From Actinomycetota bacterium (GTDB lineage: Bacteria > Actinomycetota > Thermoleophilia > Solirubrobacterales > Solirubrobacteraceae): a stretch of DNA of 64,000 nucleotides. Position numbers and translations under genes: made by a program. Below the pieces are notes generated by a model. It did no database searches and had not been told where the DNA came from. It saw only the letters and a list, made by a program, of their open reading frames with translations. Numbering within the stretch: position 1 is the first letter of the stretch; the number at the start of each line of letters is the position of its first letter. Below are positions 37,337-45,064 of the stretch, piece by piece. The stretch lies in the NCBI GenBank assembly GCA_009699865.1, contig WLNJ01000008.1, positions 1 through 64,000 on the forward strand, in the 5' to 3' direction.

Positions 37337-37979
37337 TAGGGCCGGGCTGGTCGCCACGTCCCCGGCGAGCACGGATTACAAGCCAGACAACGCCGGCCAC
37401 AAGGCCTGCCGCCACCACGTAGTCCACGTACTCAAGGGAGTGCTTCCAGTGATCCCAGTTCTCCCCGGCCTTGACACCGGCATAGGTGAGCAGCAATACC
37501 CAGGGAATACAGCCAAGGGCTGTGTAGATAGTGAAGCGCCAGAAGGGCATCTTGGCGACGCCCGCTGGCAGGGAGATGAAGGTTCTTACGATCGGGAGCA
37601 TTCGTGAGAAGAACACTGTTGCCTCGCCGTGCTGGTCAAACCAGCGGTCGGCAATCTCAAGGTGGTGGGTTCTAATCCCGATTTTCTTTCCGTGCTTTTC
37701 GATCAGGTCTATGCGGCCTAGGTATCCAAGCCCGTAGCCCAACCATGAACCCACAACGTTCCCCGCGACACCTGCTGTGACTGCGGCAACGAATGTGAAT
37801 GACGGGTCGGGCTTGACGGTCGCGGCCCCCGCGAACAGCATTGTCGCCTCGGAGGGGATCGGGATGCACGCACTCTCAAGCAGCATTAGGAGGAAGATGC
37901 CGGCGGCGCCGAGATCGTTGATTACGCTGATCGCGAAATCCACAAGTGGCTGAGTCAGTGATGCGAGAACGAAGGTCAC
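37320..37979 (-). CDS. DedA family membrane protein
   Basis: The 219-residue (from GTG 37979) polytopic protein has the DedA/SNARE-associated (PF09335) core: LLESACIPIPSEATMLFAGAA, GNVVGSWLGYGLGYLGR, FFSRMLPIVRTFISLPAGVAKMPFWRF. A reentrant helix pattern is expected. Some DedA proteins (UptA) flip undecaprenyl phosphate back across the membrane, so the adjacent UppP-like gene gives a coherent lipid-carrier recycling context. TTG 37988 and longer upstream frames are alternatives; no Shine-Dalgarno supports any of them. It is divergent from the sugar aminotransferase gene. Confidence 0.9.
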   Translation of the reverse strand: MTFVLASLTQPLVDFAISVINDLGAAGIFLLMLLESACIPIPSEATMLFAGAATVKPDPSFTFVAAVTAGVAGNVVGSWLGYGLGYLGRIDLIEKHGKKIGIRTHHLEIADRWFDQHGEATVFFSRMLPIVRTFISLPAGVAKMPFWRFTIYTALGCIPWVLLLTYAGVKAGENWDHWKHSLEYVDYVVAAGLVAGVVWLVIRARRGRGDQPGPNAPSA

Positions 37980-38056
37980 GGTCGGCAAGAGGGTAGTAGG
38001 GATTGGGGATGCGCGGGTCCAGCGATAGCCGATGGTCTGACTACGGTTGTCATCAC

Positions 38057-39151
38057 GTGACCATTCCTCTCTTCGACACCAAGGCACCACTTCAGCCCCT
38101 GCGAGCAGCTATTGATGCCGCGGTCGCAGAGGTTCTTGAGGCCGGGAGGTTCATTCTCGGTCCCGAAGTAGCCGCGTTTGAGGCCGAGTTCGCTTCCGCG
38201 TGCGGCGCCAGTTCGGCTGTGGGCGTTGCCAACGGAACCGATGCTCTGGAGCTTGCGCTCAGGGGAGTAGGCGTCGGGCCCGGCGATGAGGTGATCGTTC
38301 CCTCGTTCACTTTCTACGCAACAGCGGAGGCCGTTCCTCCCACTGGAGCGGTACCCGTCTTCTGCGACGTTGACCCTGACACTGGCTGTGTCACCGCCGA
38401 CACGGTTAAGGAAGTGATGACGTCTAAGACGAAGGCCGTCGTCGCAGTCGATCTGTTCGGCAACGTCGCGCCAGTTCCGGAGATCGAGGCGCTCGGAGTC
38501 CCCGTGGTCGAGGATGCTGCTCAGGCAGCCGGTGCCACGCTCGGCGGCCGCCCAGCCGGCTCACTAGGCCTGGCATCGAGCTTCTCCTTCTTCCCCTCCA
38601 AGAACCTCGGCGCCTTCGGTGACGGTGGCGCGGTTGTCACATCAGACCCAGCCGTCGAGGACATGGTGCGGACCTTGCGGTTTCATGGGTCTCGGGACAA
38701 GAAGACATTCGACTTCATCGGCCGGAACAGCCGACTGGATGAGATCCAAGCCGCAATCCTCCGCGTGCTGCTTCCAGCGCTGACTGAGTGGACGGAAGGT
38801 AGACGGCGCGCGGCTGGGTACTACGAGGCTGCCGGCATAGCCGAGTTGGCTACACCCATCAGAGCTGTTGACGGTGCCGACCCCGCCTGGCATCTCTATG
38901 TAATCAAGCATGAGCGGGCAGATGAGCTTGCCATCGCGCTCAGCGAAGCTGGTGTTGAGGCTCGCGGTTACTACCGACTGCCCGTGCATCGGCAGCCAGC
39001 GATGAGGGAATGGGGCGCGGGCATCGACCTTCCCGGGACCGATCAGTTGGCCCGCACGAATCTTGCAATTCCGATTAGCCCAGTTCTCGAGGCAGGGCAG
39101 GCGGCGGAGGTCGTCGAACACCTGAGGAATGCCATTAATAACCTCGACTGA
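38057..39151 (+). CDS. DegT/DnrJ/EryC1/StrS family sugar aminotransferase
   Basis: The 364-residue (from GTG 38057) PLP enzyme transfers an amino group to a keto sugar nucleotide. Motifs are IPLFDTKAPLQPL at the start, GVANGTDALELALRG, PSFTFYATAEAV, VVEDAAQAAGA and the PLP lysine in FFPSKNLGAFGDGG. It is probably used for a UDP-4-amino sugar together with the CapD-type dehydratase at 40189, like PglE/PglF or WbpE pairs. A longer frame from 38003 has no family support at its N-terminus. No Shine-Dalgarno is seen. It is the first gene of the plus-strand glycan block. Confidence 0.92.
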   Translation: MTIPLFDTKAPLQPLRAAIDAAVAEVLEAGRFILGPEVAAFEAEFASACGASSAVGVANGTDALELALRGVGVGPGDEVIVPSFTFYATAEAVPPTGAVPVFCDVDPDTGCVTADTVKEVMTSKTKAVVAVDLFGNVAPVPEIEALGVPVVEDAAQAAGATLGGRPAGSLGLASSFSFFPSKNLGAFGDGGAVVTSDPAVEDMVRTLRFHGSRDKKTFDFIGRNSRLDEIQAAILRVLLPALTEWTEGRRRAAGYYEAAGIAELATPIRAVDGADPAWHLYVIKHERADELAIALSEAGVEARGYYRLPVHRQPAMREWGAGIDLPGTDQLARTNLAIPISPVLEAGQAAEVVEHLRNAINNLD

Positions 39152-40178
39152 AAGCGGCGCGGGCAGAAGGGCCTGGGTTGACCTGACCAACAGCCCCCAT
39201 GTGCTCGTGATGCGCCCGATGATCGAACTGCTGCGAGCCAAGGGATGGGAGGTCGAGGTCACCGCCCGGGACTTCGCACAGACCATTGGTTTGCTTGATC
39301 GATTCGGGATTGAGCACGAGGTGATTGGGCACCACAGGGGTGGAGGAAGAGGAGCCAAGGCTGTCGGGTTGGCCTCGCGGTCGGCTGCTCTGACCAGGTG
39401 GGCTCGTGGTCGCAAATTTGATCTTGCTTTGGGACACGGCTCAAACGACGTGACCATCGCCGCATGGCTACTGAGGATTCCGTGCAGTACCACCTTCGAC
39501 TACGAGTTCGCAACGGCTCAGCACCAGGTCAACTGCCGCCTGGCAAATGCCGTCGTTGTGCCTGAGCTGATACCGAGGGAACGAATTGAGCGGTTTGGGG
39601 CAGGAGATCGCCTCTACCAATACCCGGGGCTCAAAGAGGAGTACTACCTCGCTGATTTCGAACCTGACCATTCGGTCCCAGTCTCGCTTGGGATTGACGC
39701 GAGTCGGCCGTTCGTTGTAGTCCGAACACCGCCAGTTGTGGCTCTCTATCACCGGGTCGAAAACGATCTCTTTGGCGAGGCCCTGAATCTTCTCCGTGAC
39801 CACCAAGCAGTAGTGCTGCCCCGAACCGAGGAGCAGCGCGTGCAGTTGGCTGAGGTCCCGGGCTTGATCGTGCCCGAGGGAGCAGTAGACGCACAATCAC
39901 TGGTCGCCCTCGCTGATCTTGTGATCTCTGCGGGCGGAACGATGAACCGTGAGGCGGTAGCCCTTGGGACGCCGGTCCTGACCGTGTTTGCTGGACGGCT
40001 TGGAGCCGTGGACGAGCATCTCCTTGGCACGGGCCAACTCGGCCGTTTGACAGAGGCCAAGCAAGCGATTCCAGTCAGACGAGAATCCGGCGAGGTCTTT
40101 GAGCGGGTCCGCCGTGACCCAGAGGATTTCCTGCACCTGCTGATGCGGCCACTGGCCCCAACCCCGGCGCAGAGGTAG
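39129..40178 (+). CDS. DUF354 family protein (glycosyltransferase-like fold)
   Basis: The 349-residue protein belongs to DUF354 (PF04007), a family related by fold to UDP-GlcNAc epimerase/GT-B enzymes. Visible segments are WVDLTNSPHVLVMRPMI at the start, LALGHGSNDVTIAAWLLRIP, FDYEFATAQHQV, and the nucleotide-binding-like DLVISAGGTMNREAVALGTPVLTVFAG near the C-terminus. The biochemical role is not established; genome neighbours of DUF354 are usually polysaccharide genes, as here. Its only good start, ATG 39129, overlaps the end of the aminotransferase by 23 bases. Confidence 0.85.
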   Translation: MPLITSTESGAGRRAWVDLTNSPHVLVMRPMIELLRAKGWEVEVTARDFAQTIGLLDRFGIEHEVIGHHRGGGRGAKAVGLASRSAALTRWARGRKFDLALGHGSNDVTIAAWLLRIPCSTTFDYEFATAQHQVNCRLANAVVVPELIPRERIERFGAGDRLYQYPGLKEEYYLADFEPDHSVPVSLGIDASRPFVVVRTPPVVALYHRVENDLFGEALNLLRDHQAVVLPRTEEQRVQLAEVPGLIVPEGAVDAQSLVALADLVISAGGTMNREAVALGTPVLTVFAGRLGAVDEHLLGTGQLGRLTEAKQAIPVRRESGEVFERVRRDPEDFLHLLMRPLAPTPAQR

Positions 40179-40188
40179 GATCGCTTCG

Positions 40189-42093
40189 ATGCGCAGCGGG
40201 CGACGGACATTCCCCGTCCATCGGCATGCGATCCCACAGATCCTTGTCGATGCGACACTTGTGGCAGTCGCTTATCTGCTGGCGTTTGAGCTGCGCTTTG
40301 ACAGTGGGACCCCAATCCGATATCAGCATCTGTTCCACGCAACTTTGCCGTGGGTTGTTGGGGGAACACTCGTTGTCTTGGCCGCAACTGGCGTCTACCG
40401 GAGGGAAACTCGCTTCACGGGGCGACGCGACTATGAGGCACTTGCCCGTGGCGTAGTAGTGGCAACGGTCCTGACTATGGGGGCCGTGGTTCTGATCCAC
40501 CCGGTGGAGATCACATCCGCAAACGGAACGCGGGCTGCTGTGGGAATGCCAGCGGGTGTGATGGTGCTGTTCCTCCTCTTGGCGCTAGTCGCATTGGTCG
40601 CGTCTCGGGTGGCAGTCCACCTCTTTTTTGAGCGCAAGGTCAGGGGTTTCCGTTCCGGGCGGGGGTATCAAGACGTTCTGATCATCGGCGGTGGCGATGG
40701 CGGCCGGCTTGTCGTTCGTGAGATGGCTCGCAATCCGGATCTGCGGATGCGTCCGATCGGATTTGTTGACGATGACCCACGCAAGCGTGGACAGAAGGAT
40801 GAGTACGGGCTGCGGGTTTTGGGCGGAACTGACGAACTCGCTCGGATTCTCGATGAGACAGAGCCCGATGAGGTCGTGATCGCGATCCCGTCTGCCCCGG
40901 GTGATCTGAGAGCGAAGGTCGTTTCCTCCTGCCGGGAGAGAGCTATTCCTGTCAGAACATTGCCGACAGTCTTTGAACTCCTCCAACGCGGCGACGGACT
41001 GGTGCGGCAGGTGCGTGAGGTCCGGGTGGAAGATGTTCTCGGACGGGAGCCCATTCGCATGGAGCTTGAGCGGGTTGGGGCCTATCTCGCTGGCAAGACC
41101 GTGATGGTTACGGGCGCCGGAGGTTCAGTCGGATCAGAGCTGTGCCGTCAGATCGCGAGAGTTGCCCCCACTGCCCTGATTCTGGTTGACCACGCTGAGG
41201 ACAATCTGTTTGAGATCCTGCGTGAGCTGGAAGGAGAGCGCCATGTGCAGGGTGCTGTCCCAGTGCTCGCAGACTGCCGCGAGGAGGAGCGGATGCGGGA
41301 GGTCATGGCTGAACATCGGCCGTCGATCGTCTTCCACGCTGCCGCCTACAAGCACGTAGGAATGATGGAGCGCAACCCAATCGAAGCGGTCAGAAACAAC
41401 GCGCTTGCCACCCGGTTGGTCGCAAAGATCTGTGGAGAGATGGGCGTCTCTACATTCGTTCTTGTTTCCACGGATAAGGCGGTCAATCCAGCGACGGTCA
41501 TGGGTGCGTCCAAAGCTCTAGCCGAGTGGGCAGTGGAGGCAGCTGCTCATAAGTACCCGCAGACCTCGTTTGCGTCAGTGAGGTTCGGAAACGTGCTTGG
41601 TTCTTCGGGGTCCGTTGTCCCAATCTTCAGAAGGCAGATCGCGGCTGGCGGCCCAGTAACCGTTACGGACCCTCGGATGACCAGGTTCTTCATGACAATT
41701 CCGGAAGCAGTTCAACTTGTGATCCGAGCAGGCTCCTTGGATGATCGAAGCGGCGCCGTCTATGTCCTAGACATGGGCGAACCCGTCAAGATCATTGACC
41801 TTGCCGAGGCCATGATTCGCCTCTCAGGCCTTGAGCCGGGGAAGGACATTGCTCTTGAGGTTGTCGGCCGTCGACCTGGGGAGAAGCTTCACGAGGAACT
41901 GTTCAACGCGGAGGAGCGGCCGATACCAACGGCTGCTGAGAAAATCCTCCGCGCAGACCGTCCTCCGCTTGAACCTGGCTGGGTTGAAAGCACCTTTGAG
42001 GAGATCAATCTTCTCGCCCTAGAAGGCGATGCGGCAGCCCTTGCTTCCCGAGTCAGCGACCTCGCCGCAGCCGCCGCCCGCAGCAACGCCTAG
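40189..42093 (+). CDS. CapD/PglF-type UDP-sugar 4,6-dehydratase, membrane-anchored
   Basis: The 634-residue protein has four N-terminal membrane helices (about 15-150). A CoA-binding-like Rossmann segment (VLIIGGGDGGRLV, near 166) and a second Rossmann domain starting VMVTGAGGSVGSELCRQ (near 306-322) follow. The active-site region is LVSTDKAVNPATVMGASKALAEW, the SDK variant of the FlaA1/PglF group, with FGNVLGSSGSVVPIF and RPGEKLHEELF. It should remove water from a UDP-hexose (probably UDP-GlcNAc) to give the 4-keto-6-deoxy sugar. It sits directly downstream of the likely partner aminotransferase. Confidence 0.94.
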   Translation: MRSGRRTFPVHRHAIPQILVDATLVAVAYLLAFELRFDSGTPIRYQHLFHATLPWVVGGTLVVLAATGVYRRETRFTGRRDYEALARGVVVATVLTMGAVVLIHPVEITSANGTRAAVGMPAGVMVLFLLLALVALVASRVAVHLFFERKVRGFRSGRGYQDVLIIGGGDGGRLVVREMARNPDLRMRPIGFVDDDPRKRGQKDEYGLRVLGGTDELARILDETEPDEVVIAIPSAPGDLRAKVVSSCRERAIPVRTLPTVFELLQRGDGLVRQVREVRVEDVLGREPIRMELERVGAYLAGKTVMVTGAGGSVGSELCRQIARVAPTALILVDHAEDNLFEILRELEGERHVQGAVPVLADCREEERMREVMAEHRPSIVFHAAAYKHVGMMERNPIEAVRNNALATRLVAKICGEMGVSTFVLVSTDKAVNPATVMGASKALAEWAVEAAAHKYPQTSFASVRFGNVLGSSGSVVPIFRRQIAAGGPVTVTDPRMTRFFMTIPEAVQLVIRAGSLDDRSGAVYVLDMGEPVKIIDLAEAMIRLSGLEPGKDIALEVVGRRPGEKLHEELFNAEERPIPTAAEKILRADRPPLEPGWVESTFEEINLLALEGDAAALASRVSDLAAAAARSNA

Positions 42094-42106
42094 ACTCCAT
42101 TTCCAG

Positions 42107-43165
42107 ATGGGCTTTGTAACTGCGGTATCCATTTCGGGTCTCTTGGGGAACGTTTCGACCGTTGCCGGGATTGTCGCTGCCGTAGCTGTGGCAGTGCTGG
42201 CCACGCTTGTCCTTAACCAAGGTCGGGAGCTGCAAAGTCTCCGCGAGGATCTTGAGTTCGAGGAGGACCGCGCGTATGCAGCCGAAGGTGCGCTCGCCGC
42301 GCATGCCGCAGCGGTTCCACAGCAGGCAGCCGCAGCGCAACCCTCTGTTCCACCGGTGCAATCAGGCGCTGTGAAGGTCTCACCCGCGGCGACTGTCGCT
42401 GTTTCTGTCGCGCAGGCGGCCGTAGATGCAACTGAAGAGATTTCCTCCGGTGCGCCAGCGCTCGGTTCTGCCACCGCGGCTCCTTCTGTGGCAGCGCGGG
42501 CCGTAACGGCGCGAGTGACCACGGTTCCCGAACCTGCCACCCCTCCTGCCCCAACCCCACCAATCGTGATTGCCGCTCCAGCCGCGGCTACTCCAGCTGC
42601 TCGCACTGACGCGGCATCCAAAGTTGTTGGTGTTCCGACCACTGCTGCTGCCGGGGGAGCGACGCGGGCTCCGCGGCGTCCTTCGAGCCCAGAACCGTCT
42701 AAGTCACGGCGGAATCTTCTACCGATCGTTCTAGCAACGGTTCTTATCGTCGGTATCGCACTCTTGGCCGTGAACCAGTTCGGTGGGAACAGCTCTTCGA
42801 CGTCTGGCTCAACTAACCCGACGAGCACTGTCGGCGCATCCACAGGTACGTCTGGAACCGGCGCGATTGTGGCCGTGCTCAACGGGACTCCAGTCTCCGG
42901 CCTAGCTGGACAGGTTGCTAGCGAACTTAGTCAAGGTGGGTTCAAGCGAGGTCCTGTAACAACCGCCCGGGATCAGCAGACGAAGTCAACGATTGTTGCC
43001 TACATGCCAGGCCACGCGGTTGACGCGGAGGCCGTTGCCAAGCTGCTGGGCGTTACGACTCCAGTAGCTCCCGCTGACGACGCCACGCAAGCGATTGCGT
43101 GCCCTGACGCTGCAACTTGCACCGCTGAAGTGATCGTCACCGTGGGAGCGGACCGAACCCGCTGA
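42107..43165 (+). CDS. membrane-anchored protein with LytR C-terminal domain
   Basis: The 352-residue protein has an N-terminal hydrophobic segment (SISGLLGNVSTVAGIVAAVAVAVLATLVL) and a short coiled-coil (GRELQSLREDLEFEEDRAYAAEG). A long Ala/Pro/Val-rich region and a second membrane helix (LPIVLATVLIVGIALLAVNQFG, about 222-244) follow. A C-terminal LytR_C domain (PF13399) ends it: IVAVLNGTPVSGLAGQVASELSQGGF. In other actinobacteria LytR_C occurs alone or fused to the LCP domain that attaches glycans to peptidoglycan; here no LCP domain is present. ATG 42107 is used because longer frames overlap the CapD gene. Its location in a glycan locus suggests a role at the wall. Confidence 0.8.
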   Translation: MGFVTAVSISGLLGNVSTVAGIVAAVAVAVLATLVLNQGRELQSLREDLEFEEDRAYAAEGALAAHAAAVPQQAAAAQPSVPPVQSGAVKVSPAATVAVSVAQAAVDATEEISSGAPALGSATAAPSVAARAVTARVTTVPEPATPPAPTPPIVIAAPAAATPAARTDAASKVVGVPTTAAAGGATRAPRRPSSPEPSKSRRNLLPIVLATVLIVGIALLAVNQFGGNSSSTSGSTNPTSTVGASTGTSGTGAIVAVLNGTPVSGLAGQVASELSQGGFKRGPVTTARDQQTKSTIVAYMPGHAVDAEAVAKLLGVTTPVAPADDATQAIACPDAATCTAEVIVTVGADRTR

Positions 43166-43197
43166 CCGGCGAGTCAGCTGGAGGGGCACGACCGCCC

Positions 43198-44964
43198 GTG
43201 ACTCGAACTGCCCGAATAGCCTTCGCATTGGTTGCTGTCGCAGCCGTCGGGGGTCTCTATGTGGCCCAGAGGTTGAGGCACAGCGAACCGGTAGTTCTTG
43301 GTGTGCGCAGAACCGCGGCCTTCTCGCCGACTGGTTTGGGACCACGCCATGCCGCAGTGTCGTTCTACCTGAAGCGCTCAGATACGGCCGCGGTCTCAGT
43401 CGTTGACATCCAAGGTGACCAGGTTCGGTCCATCTCGCCCGGAACGAAGGTTGGGGCAAGACGGCGAGTCGTGTTTGTCTGGGACGGACGTGACTCCGCG
43501 GGTGAGATCCCAGCGGACGGGACTTATCGCTTCAGGATTGGGTTGGCCCGCCAGGGACGGTCGCTGACGGTGCCTAATGGAGTCAGGCTTGACACTAAGC
43601 CAGCCCAGCCCGTGGTAACCAGGGTGCTGCCTGCTCACGGTCCTGGCCCGCTCATTCTGCCCGGACCCAAGCAGGCCGTAGGGGTTGTCTCGGGGACCCC
43701 CGGTCACGATGTTGAGGGGTTCATCCTCAGGACTGACATCAGTCCTGCGAAGGTTGTTCGTCGGTTCCGTCTCCCAGATCGTCCAGCTCGCATCACTTGG
43801 GACGGGAAGGTGAACGGGCGACCAGCAGTTGATGGCACCTACCTGCTTGGCCTTACAGAGACTGACTCTGCCGGCAACCGGGGCAGCACGCCGCAACATC
43901 AATTTCCCGTTGCTGGTCCCACGCGAGGTCGGGCGGGCGTCACCGTGCGCCATCTGGGCGTGGCGGTGCCCCAGTTGCCCGCCAGACCAGGAGGCATTGT
44001 CAGCACGAGGGTTGATGCACGCGGGCGCGACTGGACCTGGTCGCTGGCCCCAGCGCTAGGTGGAAAGGTTCTGAAGAAGGGCAAGGGTCGCGGAAATGTC
44101 ATTCGACTGCGCGTTCCCCTCAAGGCCAGAGGCCTACTGACCCTTGCTGTGGCAGCCAAGCCCTATCGGGTAGAGGTTCCGATTGGGGTGGAGACTGGCC
44201 GCCGGCCACTCTTGGTGGTGCTTCCCGCAATCCGGTGGCAGGCCTTGGCACCCGTGGACGCAACGGGCGACGGACTCCCTGATTGGCTCGAGTTGGGTCG
44301 CTCGGTCGCCCTCGGTCGGCTGCTGCCACCCCTGTCTGGCGGGCTGAACGGGCTCAATAGCCAAGTCACTCCACTTCTACGCGCTCTCGCGGCCACGGGC
44401 TTGGCCTACGACGTAACCACTGACATTGCGCTCACCAAGGGCCGTGGACCACGACTGGAGGGGCACCGGGGAGTAGTGCTTGCAGGTGAGGAAACTTGGC
44501 TGACGGAGCCTTGCCTCAAGCGCCTCAGAGAGAGGGTTATTGCCGGCGGGAGACTGCTTGACCTAGGCATAGATGCGCTTCGCCGGACGGTTGTGATCAA
44601 GGGCGATGTTGTTTCCGCTCCAAGCCGGGCAACTGAGGCCAATGCCCTTGGGGCAGTGATCTCTGAGCCATCGGTCTCAGCTGACTACTTGTTGCAGTGG
44701 AAGGATGACCTTGGGCTGTTTGCGACGATTGGTGGAAGGGTGTTCGCTCCGGTTGGCTGGCGCGGGACCAGCCGTTTGATTGGCTCCACAAAGCTACTGT
44801 CAGCTGCCGGACCACAGTCGGGCATTTCGGGAATAGCAGCCTGGCGGCTTGGGAAGGGCGTTGTCATTCGGCCGGGCATTCCTGGCATGGCGGCACTCGC
44901 AGTTCAGGGCCCCACAGCGCTCGCGGTCCTCAGTCGCGCACTCGTGATCACAGCCGGGCGCTGA
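43198..44964 (+). CDS. envelope protein with FlgD-type Ig repeats and N,N-dimethylformamidase-like C-terminal region
   Basis: The 588-residue protein begins with a signal-anchor (ARIAFALVAVAAVGGLYVAQ). Two FlgD-type Ig segments are visible by the WDG...PADGTYRF pattern: WDGRDSAGEIPADGTYRFRI near 96 and WDGKVNGRPAVDGTYLLGL near 200. Farther on, a compact region (ALAATGLAYDVTTDIAL to the VVLAGEETWLTEPC and GGRLLDLGIDAL segments) resembles the glutamine-amidotransferase-like C-terminal domain of N,N-dimethylformamidase-beta-type proteins. The catalytic Cys/His set is not obvious. It is probably an exported surface protein whose role is unknown. Neighbours are LytR_C and an acyltransferase. Confidence 0.7.
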   Translation: MTRTARIAFALVAVAAVGGLYVAQRLRHSEPVVLGVRRTAAFSPTGLGPRHAAVSFYLKRSDTAAVSVVDIQGDQVRSISPGTKVGARRRVVFVWDGRDSAGEIPADGTYRFRIGLARQGRSLTVPNGVRLDTKPAQPVVTRVLPAHGPGPLILPGPKQAVGVVSGTPGHDVEGFILRTDISPAKVVRRFRLPDRPARITWDGKVNGRPAVDGTYLLGLTETDSAGNRGSTPQHQFPVAGPTRGRAGVTVRHLGVAVPQLPARPGGIVSTRVDARGRDWTWSLAPALGGKVLKKGKGRGNVIRLRVPLKARGLLTLAVAAKPYRVEVPIGVETGRRPLLVVLPAIRWQALAPVDATGDGLPDWLELGRSVALGRLLPPLSGGLNGLNSQVTPLLRALAATGLAYDVTTDIALTKGRGPRLEGHRGVVLAGEETWLTEPCLKRLRERVIAGGRLLDLGIDALRRTVVIKGDVVSAPSRATEANALGAVISEPSVSADYLLQWKDDLGLFATIGGRVFAPVGWRGTSRLIGSTKLLSAAGPQSGISGIAAWRLGKGVVIRPGIPGMAALAVQGPTALAVLSRALVITAGR

Positions 44965-44976
44965 CACTGCGTCAGC
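44960..44976. terminator. hairpin at the end of the FlgD-Ig gene
   Basis: GCTGAC (44960-44965) and GTCAGC (44971-44976) form a perfect six-base stem with a five-base loop, starting at the stop codon. The following bases (TTCCCTGGGCTTTAT) are only moderately T-rich. It is a plausible weak terminator before the acyltransferase gene. Confidence 0.4.
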
Positions 44977-45064
44977 TTCCCTGGGCTTTATCCGCGCTCG
45001 GATCTGGGGGGCAGAGCACCCGCCAATTGCGTATTGCCCTCGCAACTGACACTATTGGCCGACG

